Notes under the pieces: model-generated
Databases searched by the model: none
Told to the model about the DNA's origin: nothing
Seen by the model: the letters and a program-made list of their open reading frames with translations, nothing else
Assembly (NCBI RefSeq): GCF_011617245.1
Contig: NZ_CP050152.1
Coordinates: forward strand, 2,346,503 to 2,410,502
Direction of reading: 5' to 3'
Length of the DNA stretch: 64,000 nucleotides
Source of the DNA: Brevibacterium atlanticum
Lineage (GTDB): Bacteria > Actinomycetota > Actinomycetes > Actinomycetales > Brevibacteriaceae
Made by a program: the position numbers and the translations under genes
Shown here: in pieces, positions 18,301 to 27,517 of the stretch
Layout: every line of letters begins with the position of its first letter
Numbering within the stretch: position 1 is the stretch's first letter

Positions 18301-18327
18301 TTGGCACTCGTTAGCACTGAGTGCCAA
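18301..18327. promoter_or_regulatory. CIRCE operator (HrcA binding site)
   Basis: TTGGCACTC (18301-18309), nine bases, then GAGTGCCAA (18319-18327). The arms are perfect inverted repeats and differ from the consensus TTAGCACTC at one base, with the matching change in the other arm. It lies between the -10 box and the hrcA start, so bound HrcA would block transcription. Confidence 0.95.
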
Positions 18328-18332
18328 TTCTA
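18327..18332 (-). promoter_or_regulatory. -10 element of hrcA
   Basis: TAGAAT on the minus strand directly abuts the CIRCE operator. An ATGAAA sequence 17 bases upstream may serve as a weak -35. Confidence 0.5.
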
Positions 18333-18464
18333 CGCTTCTTGTCAGTCGATTTCATGTCTGGGGGTGTGCCGTCCGGCACGCGTCCAGTGTGTCCGTCCGG
18401 CACGCCTCGGGAGTCCGTCGTCCGGCACGCCTCGGTGGGGCGCCGGGATTATTCGCCGCCTGCC

Positions 18465-18470
18465 CATTAT
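18465..18470 (+). promoter_or_regulatory. -10 element (CATTAT) for DUF3097
   Basis: CATTAT ends five bases before the GTG at 18476 with no Shine-Dalgarno sequence between, which fits a leaderless transcript. Confidence 0.4.
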
Positions 18471-18475
18471 CGTGG

Positions 18476-19342
18476 GTGAGCGTGAATGCTTTCGATCGCT
18501 ACGGACCCGACGTCCTCTCCGGCAGCTCCCCCTCCTCGCACCGACCGAAGAAGTCCCGACCCGTCGAACTCGGGCTCGGGATGGTGCTCGAAGACGCCAT
18601 GAGCGGGTACGTCGGCGCGGTGGTCGGGGCCGAGAAGACCACCGCGGGAGTCGTCGTCAACCTCGAGGATCGAGCCGGGAAAGTGCGCGCCTTTCCGCTG
18701 GGGCCGGGGTTCCTGCTCGAGGGCCAGCCTGTCGACGTCCGCCTGCCCGCGAAGAAGAAGCCGACCACGCCGGGCCGTACCGCTTCGGGATCGCGTGCGG
18801 TCGAAGGGGCGAAGGCCCGCGTGGCCCTCGGTTCCCGGATCTGGGTGGAGGGCAAGCACGATGCAGAGCTCGTCGAGAAGATCTGGGGCGACGATCTGCG
18901 CATCGAGGGCGTCGTCGTCGAACCGCTGGGCGGTCTCGATGATGTCGCCGACAAGCTCGCGGCCTTCGGCCCCGACAAGGATCACCGAGTGGGGGTCCTC
19001 GCCGATCATCTGGTGACCGGGACGAAGGAATCGAAGATCGCCGAGGCGGTGCGTGCCGACCCCCGCTACCGCGACGTCGTCCACATCATCGGCCACCCGT
19101 ATGTCGACATCTGGCAGGCGGTCAAACCACATGTGGTCGGAATCAGGGAGTGGCCGGTCGTACCCCGCGGGGAGGATTGGAAGACCGGGATCCTGCGGCG
19201 CATCGGCTGGCCGCATGCCGATCATCGCGATGTCGCCCGGGGGTGGGTGCGGATCCTCGGGAAGGTGAGCACGATCGCCGATGTCGAATCGACTCTGTCC
19301 GGACGCGTCGAGGAGCTCATCGACTTCGTCACCGTCGGCTGA
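18476..19342 (+). CDS. DUF3097 family protein
   Basis: Conserved actinobacterial protein of unknown function, 288 residues from the GTG at 18476. A second GTG at 18482 is possible. The region around residues 115-190 (SRIWVEGKHDAELVEKIWGDDL, then GVLADHLVTGTKESKI) resembles a Toprim-like fold with the acidic pattern of primases and topoisomerases, though I would not call it an enzyme from this alone. It ends EELIDFVTVG. It is transcribed away from hrcA, an association common in actinobacteria, which hints at a role in translation or stress. Confidence 0.85.
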   Translation: MSVNAFDRYGPDVLSGSSPSSHRPKKSRPVELGLGMVLEDAMSGYVGAVVGAEKTTAGVVVNLEDRAGKVRAFPLGPGFLLEGQPVDVRLPAKKKPTTPGRTASGSRAVEGAKARVALGSRIWVEGKHDAELVEKIWGDDLRIEGVVVEPLGGLDDVADKLAAFGPDKDHRVGVLADHLVTGTKESKIAEAVRADPRYRDVVHIIGHPYVDIWQAVKPHVVGIREWPVVPRGEDWKTGILRRIGWPHADHRDVARGWVRILGKVSTIADVESTLSGRVEELIDFVTVG

Positions 19343-19419
19343 GACGTGTTGCTCAGACGTGTTGCCGAGTTGGAACACGATCGGGTCTTTTCGGCATGTC
19401 TCGGCACACGGCGCTGGGA

Positions 19420-19425
19420 TAGTGT
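19420..19425 (+). promoter_or_regulatory. -10 element (TAGTGT)
   Basis: TAGTGTG lies 29 bases before the ATG at 19455. The same TAGTGTG box precedes the DUF4870 paralogue (20145) and the YihY gene (41968). I see no clear -35 hexamer. Confidence 0.4.
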
Positions 19426-19454
19426 GAAACGACAGAGGCAGTGAAAGGACCATC

Positions 19455-20072
19455 ATGTCGTTCAACCCCCAACCGCCGAACAGCGGCCGCCCCATGCCGC
19501 CGAACTACGGGCAAGCCGCCGGGCCCCAGCCGTCACAGGGCCCGCAGCGGCCCTATGGGCAGCCGTCGTATGGACAGCCGCCGCCGTACGGACAGCCGAA
19601 TCATGGGCAGCAGTCAGGTTTTGGTCCGCCCCAGCCTGGCGTCAATCCCGCGCTCTTCGATTCTCAGGCACTTCCCGACGCCGCGTACGGTCCGGGTTCC
19701 GAGCTGTTCTGGATGGCCGGTGAGCGGGAGCGGACCACCGCGATGTGGTCGCATCTGGGTACCCTTCTCTTCGGATACCTGCCTCTCATCATGTTCCTCG
19801 TGAAGAAGGACGAGTCGCCGTTCGTCAGCGAGCACACCCGGCAGGGCCTCAACGCCATGATCACGAACACGATCGCCACGACGGCGGCGATGATCGTCCT
19901 CATGGTCATCGGCTTCGTCCTTGCCTTCATCACCTTCGGGCTCGGCATGTTCATCGTCTTCGGCGCGTTGGTCATCCCGCTCGTGTACACGGTCTTCTAC
20001 ATCATCGCCGGCATCGCGGCCAACCGCGGAGAGGGCTACAAGATCCCCCTGGTCTTCCAGTTCGTCAAGTAA
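19455..20072 (+). CDS. DUF4870 membrane protein with Pro/Gln/Gly/Tyr-rich tail (paralogue 1)
   Basis: 205 residues, function unknown. The first 80 form a low-complexity tail (PYGQPSYGQPPPYG). The rest is a DUF4870 domain with three membrane segments; its signature runs from MWSHLGTLLFGYLPLIMFLV through KKDESPFVSEHTRQGLN and ends KIPLVFQFVK. AAAGG lies just before the ATG. The next gene is a paralogue with the same plan, so this is a tandem duplication. Proteins of this kind are common in actinobacteria and are not biochemically defined. Confidence 0.87.
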   Translation: MSFNPQPPNSGRPMPPNYGQAAGPQPSQGPQRPYGQPSYGQPPPYGQPNHGQQSGFGPPQPGVNPALFDSQALPDAAYGPGSELFWMAGERERTTAMWSHLGTLLFGYLPLIMFLVKKDESPFVSEHTRQGLNAMITNTIATTAAMIVLMVIGFVLAFITFGLGMFIVFGALVIPLVYTVFYIIAGIAANRGEGYKIPLVFQFVK

Positions 20073-20144
20073 TCTTGCTCGTGACACCGCACAAGCGCTC
20101 ACCCTCGTTCACCGCGGAGACACTCTCCGGCGGAGTGACTGGAC

Positions 20145-20150
20145 TAGTGT
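20145..20150 (+). promoter_or_regulatory. -10 element (TAGTGT)
   Basis: TAGTGTGG lies 30 bases before the ATG at 20181, the same spacing and box as in the preceding paralogue. This supports each copy having its own promoter. Confidence 0.4.
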
Positions 20151-20180
20151 GGTGTGACGCACACGTGAGAAGGGACGCTA

Positions 20181-20876
20181 ATGTCGGACAACCCCCAGCA
20201 GCCGAACGACAACCGAGCACAGCCGATGCCTCCGGACTACTCCGCACAGTCGGGGCCCCAGCAGCCATATATTCAGCCGGGTTCGCAGCCGGGTTCGCAA
20301 CCGCAGTCTCAGCAGCCGAACGCGCAGCAGTCCTATGGATCCCAGCCGCAGTACGGTTCACAGCAGCCAGCCAGTCAGCCTGCCTACGGATCGCAGCCCG
20401 TATACGGCAGCCAGCAGGCGTACGGCTCCCAGCAGGGTTACCGCGGCCCGCAGGGTTACGGCCCGGGGTCGGCAGCGAATACCAGGGCGTTCGATTCGCG
20501 GGCCCTACCTCCGCAGGCCTACGGACCCGGTTCGGCAGGCTTCTGGCAGCCGTCGCCGTCCGAACGCTCCACATCGACGTGGACACAGGTCGGAGCGATC
20601 TTCACCGCGTGGATCGTCCCGCTCATCGTCTTCCTCGTGAAGAAGGACGAGTCGCCGTTCATCCGCGAGCAGGCCCGCCAGTCGCTGAACTTCCAGTTGA
20701 CACTGATCATCGCCTATATCGTTGCGGACATCTTCGCGGTGATCACCTTCGGATTCGGCGCGATCCTCTACTTCGTCATCTGGATCGTCGCTCTCGTCTT
20801 CATGATCATCGCCGCTGTGGCAGCCAACAAGGGAGAGGTCTACAAGGTTCCGATGAGCATCCAGCTCGTCAAATAG
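20181..20876 (+). CDS. DUF4870 membrane protein with Gln/Ser/Tyr-rich tail (paralogue 2)
   Basis: 231 residues. The N-terminal 110 are a Gln/Ser/Gly/Tyr-rich tail longer than in paralogue 1 (repeats such as YGSQQAYGSQQ). Three membrane segments follow, with the same core KKDESPFIREQARQSLNFQ and the same C-terminal pattern ending IQLVK. An AAGGGACG ribosome site lies before the ATG. The two domains are clearly related but the tails have diverged. Function unknown. Confidence 0.87.
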   Translation: MSDNPQQPNDNRAQPMPPDYSAQSGPQQPYIQPGSQPGSQPQSQQPNAQQSYGSQPQYGSQQPASQPAYGSQPVYGSQQAYGSQQGYRGPQGYGPGSAANTRAFDSRALPPQAYGPGSAGFWQPSPSERSTSTWTQVGAIFTAWIVPLIVFLVKKDESPFIREQARQSLNFQLTLIIAYIVADIFAVITFGFGAILYFVIWIVALVFMIIAAVAANKGEVYKVPMSIQLVK

Positions 20877-20888
20877 GACTTCCCCTCA

Positions 20889-20925
20889 GGCTCCGATCGC
20901 CGATGGCAGCATCGACGATGGAGCC
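20889..20925. terminator. Hairpin after the DUF4870 pair
   Basis: An outer stem GGCTCC/GGAGCC (20889-20894 with 20920-20925) and an inner stem CGATG/CATCG (20901-20905 with 20910-20914) lie 13 bases past the stop of paralogue 2, facing hemW. The stem is imperfect and no T-run follows. Confidence 0.45.
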
Positions 20926-21032
20926 GAGCAGCGCCTCCAGGCTCATCGTCGTCTCCGGGCCGCTTCCGAACCCAGGGAGCGGCTCGGTTTCGTTCTCTCC
21001 CTCGGACGAAGCCGTTCAGGCGCTTGCCTTGT

Positions 21033-22262
21033 TCAGACGTATTCGGTGAGGATGCGCACCATATAGTCGGCGAGCAGACGCCCCTGCAGGGTGGGCCGGA
21101 ACCAACCTTCGGCGGCACCGCCGGGGTCAAGCAGTCCCTGCTTGACGAAGGTGCGCACGGCCTGCTCGCTGCCTGCCGCCAAGGAGTCGAGGCGCAGCTC
21201 GTCGTCGATGCGAGCGGCGAGCATGATCCGTTCGATCTCTCGGGTCGCATCGTCGAGGACCTCCCGGCCGATCGCCGGAGACTCCCCAGCCAGCAGTCGA
21301 TCGGACCAGGCTCGGGGGTGCTTCGCGTTCCAGAACCGGACTCCCCCGATATGCGAATGCGCACCGGGGCCGAAGCCCCACCAGTCGGCATTGCGCCAAT
21401 ACGCCATATTGTGCTCACACCGGGTGTCAGGACCCGTCGACCAGTTGCTCACCTCGTACCAGTGCATGCCCGCCGCACTCATCGCGGCATCGGCGATCTC
21501 GTACTTATCGGCCAGATCGTCCTCATCGGGCATCGGCAGCTCACCGCGTCTGACCATCGCGCCCATCTTCGTTCCGGGTTCGACGATGAGGGAGTACGCG
21601 GAGATGTGGTCGACCTCGTTGGACAGGGCGACCTCGAGGGACCGCCGCCAATCGTCGGTCGACTCCCCCGGGGTGCCGTAGATGAGGTCGAGGCTGAGTT
21701 CGAGTCCCGCGTCCTTGACCCAGCGCGCCACCTCGGGGATCTTCTCGGGGTCATGGGTCCGATCAAGAGTGGCCAGCACATGCGGCACGGCCGACTGCAT
21801 TCCCATCGAGATCCGGGTGAATCCGGCACCGGCGAGGGTGGCGATGTAGGCGGGATCGAGCGTGTCCGGGTTGGCCTCCGTGGTCACCTCGACTTCCGCG
21901 GTCAGCCGGTAACGGGACCGAATGTCGTCCATGATGCCGGCGAGCACCTCGGCTGAGAGCATCGTCGGGGTGCCCCCGCCGAAGAAGATCGTCGACACCT
22001 CACGGTTGCCCGCCCCCACCTCGGCGAGGGTCGACACCGACAGATCGAGCTCACGGGCGAGATTGCCGCGGTAGTCCTCACGGGACGCTCCGGGACCGAG
22101 ATCCTCGGCTGTGTAGGTGTTGAAGTCGCAGTAGCCGCAGCGGACCCGGCAGTACGGGACGTGGACGTAGAGACTTAAGCCCCGGTCACCGGCTCCGATG
22201 CCCGCCGACGCGGGAAGTGAGCCGTCACGCGGGGGAACCTCGCCGGTCGGTTGTGCTGGCAC
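21033..22262 (-). CDS. hemW: Heme chaperone HemW (radical SAM, coproporphyrinogen III oxidase-like)
   Basis: Radical SAM protein related to HemN; HemW binds heme and passes it to target proteins rather than oxidising coproporphyrinogen. The 409 residues contain the cluster motif CRVRCGYC (C38, C42, C45), GGGTP (SAM binding) and the HemN C-terminal region. Start is GTG at 22262, directly adjacent to the lepA stop, giving the common lepA-hemW operon. I cannot separate HemW from HemN function by sequence alone; the lepA linkage favours HemW. Confidence 0.93.
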   Translation of the reverse strand: MPAQPTGEVPPRDGSLPASAGIGAGDRGLSLYVHVPYCRVRCGYCDFNTYTAEDLGPGASREDYRGNLARELDLSVSTLAEVGAGNREVSTIFFGGGTPTMLSAEVLAGIMDDIRSRYRLTAEVEVTTEANPDTLDPAYIATLAGAGFTRISMGMQSAVPHVLATLDRTHDPEKIPEVARWVKDAGLELSLDLIYGTPGESTDDWRRSLEVALSNEVDHISAYSLIVEPGTKMGAMVRRGELPMPDEDDLADKYEIADAAMSAAGMHWYEVSNWSTGPDTRCEHNMAYWRNADWWGFGPGAHSHIGGVRFWNAKHPRAWSDRLLAGESPAIGREVLDDATREIERIMLAARIDDELRLDSLAAGSEQAVRTFVKQGLLDPGGAAEGWFRPTLQGRLLADYMVRILTEYV

Positions 22263-24131
22263 TTACTTCTTGGCGTCCTTCTTCTCCGGTTCGTCGGAGG
22301 ACAGGGCGGCGATGAACGCCTCCTGCGGAACCTCGACGGTGCCGACCATCTTCATCCGCTTCTTGCCTTCCTTCTGCTTCTCGAGCAGTTTGCGCTTGCG
22401 GCTGATGTCGCCGCCGTAGCACTTGCTCAGCACGTCCTTGCGGATCGCACGAATGGTCTCGCGGGCGATGATGCGTGAGCCGATGGCTGCCTGGATCGGG
22501 ACCTCGAACTGCTGGCGCGGGATGAGCTTGCGCAGCTTCCCGGCCATCGCCACCCCGTAGGAGTAGGCGTTGTCGCGGTGGACGATCGCGGAGAACGCAT
22601 CGACCTGATCACCGTGGAGCAGGATGTCGACCTTGACGAGATCGGAGGCGTCCCGCCCGTCGTCGGAGTAGTCGAGGGAGGCGTAGCCCTTGGTGCGGGA
22701 CTTCAGCTGATCGAAGAAGTCGAAGACGATCTCGGCCAGGGGAAGGCGGTAGCGGATCTCCACTCGATCCGAGGACAGGTAGTCCATGCCCTGGAGTTTG
22801 CCGCGGCGTTCCTGACACAGCTCCATCACCGCGCCGATGTAGTCACTCGGGGTGAGGATCGTGGCCTGGACCATCGGCTCACGGACTTCCTTGATCTTGC
22901 CCGTGGGGTATTCGCTCGGGTTCGTCACCACGGTCTCGGTGCCGTCCTCCATCGTCACGTCGTAGATGACCGACGGGGCGGTGGAGATGAGGTCGAGGTC
23001 GAATTCGCGTTCGAGACGGTCCCGGAGCACCTCGAGGTGGAGGAGCCCGAGGAATCCGCAGCGGAAGCCGAAGCCCAGCGCCGTGGACGTCTCCGGTTCG
23101 TAGGCCAGGGAGGCGTCGTTGAGTTTGAGTTTGTCCAGCGCATCACGCAGCACCGGGTAGTCCGAACCGTCGATGGGGAAGAGTCCGGAGAACACCATCG
23201 GCTTGGGCTCACGGTAGCCTTCGAGTGCCTGGGTCGCAGGGGCTGCCGCCGCGGTCACGGTGTCACCGACCTTGGACAGGCGCACATCCTTGACCCCGGT
23301 GATGAGGTAGCCGACCTCGCCGACGCCGAGGCCCTTCGTCGCCTTCGGCTCAGGTGAGGAGGCACCGATCTCGAGCAGTTCGTGGGTGCTGCCGGTCGAC
23401 ATCATCTCGATCTTCTCGCGCGGGGACAGCGAACCGTCGATGACGCGCACATACGTGACCACGCCGCGGTAGGTGTCGTAGACGGAGTCGAAGATCATCG
23501 CCCTCGCAGGCGCCTCGGCGTCGCCGACGGGGGCTGGGATGTCGGTGATGATGCGGTCGAGGACCTCCTCGACGCCCTCACCGGTCTTACCGGACACGAG
23601 CAGGCAGTCCTCGGGTTCGCAGCCGATGAGGTTGGCGAGCTCTTCGGCGTACTTCTCCGGCTGCGCAGCGGGCAGGTCGATCTTGTTGAGCACGGGGATG
23701 ATCGTCAGGTCGTTCTCCATGGCCAGGTACAGGTTGGCCAGGGTCTGGGCTTCGATGCCCTGCGCGGAGTCGACGAGCAGCAGTGCACCCTCGCACGCGG
23801 CCAGTGACCGTGAGACCTCATAGCTGAAGTCGACGTGGCCGGGAGTGTCGATCATGTTGAGCGCGTACGGGGTGTCCTCGTGCTCCCAGGGCATGCGCAC
23901 GGCCTGGGATTTGATCGTGATGCCGCGTTCGCGTTCGATGTCCATCCGGTCGAGGTACTGGGCGCGCATATCCCGGGATTCGACGACGCCGGTGATCTGG
24001 AGCATCCGGTCGGCCAGGGTCGACTTGCCGTGGTCGATATGAGCGATGATGCAGAAATTGCGGATCAGCTCGGGTGAGGTGGCGGATGGTGAGATCCGCT
24101 TTATTGCTTCCTTATTCACCTGAGGTGACAT
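22263..24131 (-). CDS. lepA: Elongation factor 4 (LepA)
   Basis: Ribosome-binding GTPase related to EF-G that acts in initiation or back-translocation. The ATG at 24131 follows AAAGGAAG and gives 622 residues; an in-frame start at 24230 would add 33 unrelated residues. Motifs are G1 [10 protein letters not shown]3 DTPGH and G4 NKID. The LepA-specific C-terminal domain follows (about 490-600), ending in a Lys-rich tail. Confidence 0.97.
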   Translation of the reverse strand: MSPQVNKEAIKRISPSATSPELIRNFCIIAHIDHGKSTLADRMLQITGVVESRDMRAQYLDRMDIERERGITIKSQAVRMPWEHEDTPYALNMIDTPGHVDFSYEVSRSLAACEGALLLVDSAQGIEAQTLANLYLAMENDLTIIPVLNKIDLPAAQPEKYAEELANLIGCEPEDCLLVSGKTGEGVEEVLDRIITDIPAPVGDAEAPARAMIFDSVYDTYRGVVTYVRVIDGSLSPREKIEMMSTGSTHELLEIGASSPEPKATKGLGVGEVGYLITGVKDVRLSKVGDTVTAAAAPATQALEGYREPKPMVFSGLFPIDGSDYPVLRDALDKLKLNDASLAYEPETSTALGFGFRCGFLGLLHLEVLRDRLEREFDLDLISTAPSVIYDVTMEDGTETVVTNPSEYPTGKIKEVREPMVQATILTPSDYIGAVMELCQERRGKLQGMDYLSSDRVEIRYRLPLAEIVFDFFDQLKSRTKGYASLDYSDDGRDASDLVKVDILLHGDQVDAFSAIVHRDNAYSYGVAMAGKLRKLIPRQQFEVPIQAAIGSRIIARETIRAIRKDVLSKCYGGDISRKRKLLEKQKEGKKRMKMVGTVEVPQEAFIAALSSDEPEKKDAKK

Positions 24132-24259
24132 GAACGCCCTTCCTTTGACAGATCGGATCTGAGAACAGACCGGAGTGCTCATTCTTTCATGACTTGTGTG
24201 CGGACTCGGAATCCATACTGATGCCGCCATGACGGGCCGCGATCGGGGAAGATGGGGGT

Positions 24260-25024
24260 ATGAGCGATTTCACAGTCATGAGCTTCAATCTCCGCTACCC
24301 CGCCATGGACGGTCACCCGGTGGCGCAGCGACTGCCGGTCGCCGCCGAGCTCATCCGTCGCGCCCATCCCCACATCGTCGGCACCCAGGAAGGGGAACTC
24401 GATCAGCTCGAGTCGCTGATCGGGATGCTTCCCGAGGAGTACATCTGGCTCGGTGAAGGCCATTCCGGGGGCAACGCCGGAGAGTTCACCGCCGTGATCC
24501 TCGATTCGCATCGCTTCGACGTCGATGCCGTCGACATCTCGTGGCTGTCCGAACAGCCCGAGACCGTGGCCTCGGAATCGTGGGGCGTCTCCCATGCGCG
24601 GACGCTGACGACCGTCGACGTCCGCGACCTCGTCACGAAGCGGCGCCTGCGGGTGCTCAACACCCACCTCGACCACCGGTCCGAGCGTGCCCGGGTGGAG
24701 TCGGGACGGATCATGGCCGAGACCATCGCCGAGGCGGCCTTCCCCTCCGTGGTCACCGGCGATTTCAACGTCGCCACCGGTTCCCCCGTCTACAACCTCT
24801 TCTGCGCCGAACTCGGCCTGACGGACACCGCCGCCGAGGTCCCCGGGGAGGACATCGGCACCTTTCACCGGTACAAGGGTCCGCAGGCGGGTGCGCCGCG
24901 CATCGACTGGATCCTCACCACCGCGGGCCTGCGCACACTCTCGACGAGGATCGACACGTTCAACGTCGACGGCACGTACCCGTCCGACCACTTCCCCGTC
25001 GAGGCCGTCCTCGACTTCGAGTGA
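24260..25024 (+). CDS. Endonuclease/exonuclease/phosphatase-fold protein
   Basis: 254-residue cytoplasmic hydrolase of the EEP superfamily; substrate unknown (DNA, phospholipid head group or sugar phosphate). Motifs are SFNLRY near the start, GTQEGEL with the metal-binding Glu, [13 protein letters not shown] and SDHFPV near the C-terminus, the full metal and catalytic set of the fold. It is transcribed away from lepA with a 128-base spacer. No signal peptide is present, so an intracellular role is likely. Confidence 0.85.
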   Translation: MSDFTVMSFNLRYPAMDGHPVAQRLPVAAELIRRAHPHIVGTQEGELDQLESLIGMLPEEYIWLGEGHSGGNAGEFTAVILDSHRFDVDAVDISWLSEQPETVASESWGVSHARTLTTVDVRDLVTKRRLRVLNTHLDHRSERARVESGRIMAETIAEAAFPSVVTGDFNVATGSPVYNLFCAELGLTDTAAEVPGEDIGTFHRYKGPQAGAPRIDWILTTAGLRTLSTRIDTFNVDGTYPSDHFPVEAVLDFE

Positions 25025-25139
25025 GGATGCGCTCCCCTTCGCGTGAGGGCACGCTGGTCTGCGCGTGAGGGTGTGTGCGGTCTGCACACCATTGCGCGTT
25101 CACCTGCTCCGGTTCACCGGCCTCGATTAGGCTGAGGGC

Positions 25140-25775
25140 ATGAATTGGAGATCAATCGTCAATCGTGCCGCGAGGATCGGGGTCCGCGAGGGCCTGCGCT
25201 ACCTGCGCCAGTCACAGTCGAAGAAGAACAGCGGGGGCACACCCCAGGGCGACCGCCCGCAGGCCGGTCGACCCGATGCCCGCGGGCAGGATTCCGGATC
25301 GGGCGGGTCCGACGCCAGGGCCACCTCGGCGAGGCCGTCCCCTCAGTCGGGCGGTGCCGGTGGATCCGGCGGTTCGTATCCGGGTGACTACGAGGGTCCG
25401 ATCACGGTCAGTTATTCCCCTGATCTCGACGGCGATGCCGACCCGGGTGAGGTCGTGTGGGGGTGGGTCCCCTTCGAAGAGGATCATTCGCAGGGCAAGG
25501 ATCGTCCCTCGCTCGTCGTCGGACGCGACGGTCGGTGGGTGCTCGCGCTCATGCTCACCAGCAAGGACCACATTCCCGGTGGGGTCGGCGAGGTGCGTGA
25601 GGATCGGCATGCGCGCTGGATGAACATCGGCCCGGGTGAGTGGGACTCGCAGGGGCGGCCCTCGGAGATCCGGCTCGATCGTGTCATCCGTCTCGACCCG
25701 GATTCGATCCGCCGTGAGGGCGCGATCATGCCGCGTGAGGTCTTCGACCGCGTGGCGAAGAACATCGCCGGCTGA
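25140..25775 (+). CDS. PemK/MazF-like protein without a linked antitoxin
   Basis: 211 residues. The first 100 are a disordered Gly/Ser/Pro/Arg-rich stretch. From about residue 105 the PemK/MazF beta-barrel begins, with GEVVWGWVPFEED and KDRPSLVVGRDG, ending near 205. Canonical MazF toxins cut mRNA and are about 110-120 residues with an upstream antitoxin. Here there is no small antitoxin gene on either side, and a long tail is added. It may have lost toxicity, or bind RNA in another role. The spacer to rpsT is 208 bases. Confidence 0.75.
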   Translation: MNWRSIVNRAARIGVREGLRYLRQSQSKKNSGGTPQGDRPQAGRPDARGQDSGSGGSDARATSARPSPQSGGAGGSGGSYPGDYEGPITVSYSPDLDGDADPGEVVWGWVPFEEDHSQGKDRPSLVVGRDGRWVLALMLTSKDHIPGGVGEVREDRHARWMNIGPGEWDSQGRPSEIRLDRVIRLDPDSIRREGAIMPREVFDRVAKNIAG

Positions 25776-25983
25776 AGCCGGATTCGCGCGCTCAGGGATT
25801 TCCCGCCCGGGCGCGGAGACTGTATCATTAACAGCTGTGTCTTCATCAAGGCGTGTGTCTCGCCGAGGTCGGGTGAAGATGCCGTCGGATCCGATGTCGT
25901 CGATGTGTTTCCCCGCGGAGATGATCAGGTCGGTCCGATGCGCCCTCACGACCATGTAGTACTCACACGAAAGAGTGTTGAAA

Positions 25984-26244
25984 TTGGCTAATATCAAGTC
26001 CCAGATGAAGCGGATCAAGACGAACGAGAAGGCTCGTCAGCGCAACAAGGCTGTCCGGTCCGAGGTTCGCTCCTACGTCCGCGTCGTCCGCGAGAACATT
26101 GCTGCCGGCAACAAGGACGAGGCACAGCAGGCATATGCTGTGGCCGCCCGCAAGCTCGACAAGGCTGTTTCGAAGGGTGTTCTGCACAAGAACAACGCTG
26201 CGAACCGCAAGTCGCGCCTGGCTACGCAGATCAACGCTCTCTGA
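25984..26244 (+). CDS. rpsT: 30S ribosomal protein S20
   Basis: 86-residue 16S rRNA-binding protein of the small subunit. The family start is matched by TTG at 25984 (MANIKSQMKRIKTNEKARQR), after an AAAGAG sequence eight bases upstream. In-frame GTG and TTG codons at 25975 and 25978 are less likely. Codon choice is typical of a highly expressed gene. It faces holA in opposite orientation, as in many actinobacteria. Confidence 0.97.
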   Translation: MANIKSQMKRIKTNEKARQRNKAVRSEVRSYVRVVRENIAAGNKDEAQQAYAVAARKLDKAVSKGVLHKNNAANRKSRLATQINAL

Positions 26245-26321
26245 GCAGACGACTGAGGCTGTAGCTGCGCAGGGCCCGATCCATCACGGATCGGGTCCTG
26301 CACTCATTCACCACCCCACAA

Positions 26322-26375
26322 TTGCTACCTGACGGCGGCCCAGCAACCTCGCGCTGTGCCGCCGTCAGGTAGCAA
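26322..26375. repeat. Large palindrome, copy 1 (shortened core)
   Basis: 18-base arms pair perfectly (26322-26339 with 26358-26375; left arm TTGCTACCTGACGGCGGC). The 18-base core keeps one side of the inner arm (CAGCAACCTCGCG) but lacks the other, leaving a small CAGC/GCTG stem. It ends four bases before the holA stop and 77 bases after rpsT, between convergent genes. The left flank CACCACCCC is also found at copy 2. Confidence 0.9.
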
Positions 26376-26379
26376 GTGG

Positions 26380-27363
26380 TCAGCGGACGCGGGCTAGGCG
26401 GCTGACTTCGGAGACGAACCATTCGACGGCGTAGACCGGGTCGCGACCGCCGCCCTTGACGGCCTCGTCGGCTTCCGCGGCGGCGATGAGCGACTGGCCG
26501 AGAGCGACCTCGTTCCACCGGCGCACCTCCCGCCGGGCCCGGTCCACCTGCCACGGCGCCATCTTCAGCTCGGAAGCGAGCTCGCCGCTGGATCCGGAGA
26601 AACCCTGCACTTTGGCCATGCCCCGCAGCTTCATCGCCACCGCCGCGACGAGCGGCACGGGATCCGAACCGGTCGACAGGGCGTGACGGAGCAGGCTGAG
26701 TGCGTTCTTCGCGTCCCCGGACACCGCCGCATCGGCGACCTTGAAACCGGTGGCTTCGACCCGTCCGCCGTAGTACTGGTCGACGGTCTGCGCGGTGATC
26801 GTGCCTTCGGTGTCCTCGATGAGCTGGTCGACTCCGGCGTTGAGTTCGGCCAGGTCCGAGCCGAGAGCCGACATCAGCGCGGCCATGCCCGCTTCATCGA
26901 TCCGGCGCTTGGCGGCCTTGAAACGACTCTGCGCGAACTTCGCCCGGTCACTCTCGTTCTTCAGCACCGCCGCATCGATGCGGGGAAAGCCCGCGGCGTC
27001 GATCTTCTTGACGAGCTTGGCTCCGCGATTGCCGCCGGCGTGCAGGAGCAGGACCACAGCATCGTCGTTCGGCTCGTCGAGGTAGGCGAGGGCATCGGTG
27101 AGGAAGTCCTCCGAACACTTCTCCACGGCGTCGACGATGATGAGCTTCGAGGCGGAGAACAGCGAGGGCGAGGCGGCCATCGCCAGTTCGCCGGCCTGGT
27201 ATCCCGCCGCATCGAACTCGATCTCCTCGGGATCCTTCTTCCGAGCGGCCGAGACGATCCTGTCCTTGGCCAAGCGCACGAGCACCGATTCGCCGCCGGA
27301 GATCATCACGACCGGGGCCGGTTTCGCCGAACTCCACGGGACGAGGGTCTTCTTCACTGCCAT
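26380..27363 (-). CDS. holA: DNA polymerase III subunit delta (HolA)
   Basis: Clamp-loader subunit that opens the beta clamp. The ATG at 27363 gives 327 residues (start MAVKKTLVPWSSAKPAPV); the frame is open to 27402, but those residues are not conserved. The N-terminal region (PVVMISGGESVLVR) and the central and C-terminal helical domains are typical of divergent actinobacterial delta subunits. It sits downstream of comEC, an order shared by related genomes. The ribosome site is weak (GGTGG). Confidence 0.92.
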   Translation of the reverse strand: MAVKKTLVPWSSAKPAPVVMISGGESVLVRLAKDRIVSAARKKDPEEIEFDAAGYQAGELAMAASPSLFSASKLIIVDAVEKCSEDFLTDALAYLDEPNDDAVVLLLHAGGNRGAKLVKKIDAAGFPRIDAAVLKNESDRAKFAQSRFKAAKRRIDEAGMAALMSALGSDLAELNAGVDQLIEDTEGTITAQTVDQYYGGRVEATGFKVADAAVSGDAKNALSLLRHALSTGSDPVPLVAAVAMKLRGMAKVQGFSGSSGELASELKMAPWQVDRARREVRRWNEVALGQSLIAAAEADEAVKGGGRDPVYAVEWFVSEVSRLARVR

Positions 27364-27517
27364 GACCACCAGCCTATCGCGGACGACCGACACAGAAGGC
27401 ACTCACCGAGGTGGCCCCGCCGTCCATCCACCCCCACTGTCCGTCCGAGCCCTGCCGGCCTCCCCTGCCCCTCACACCCCTTCCGCATCCGTCCGCTCCC
27501 CCGCACCCGTCCTTTCC

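Noticed and set aside
25776..25983. Antitoxin gene beside the PemK-like gene
   Set aside because: No open frame with a ribosome site and antitoxin-like sequence is found on either side.
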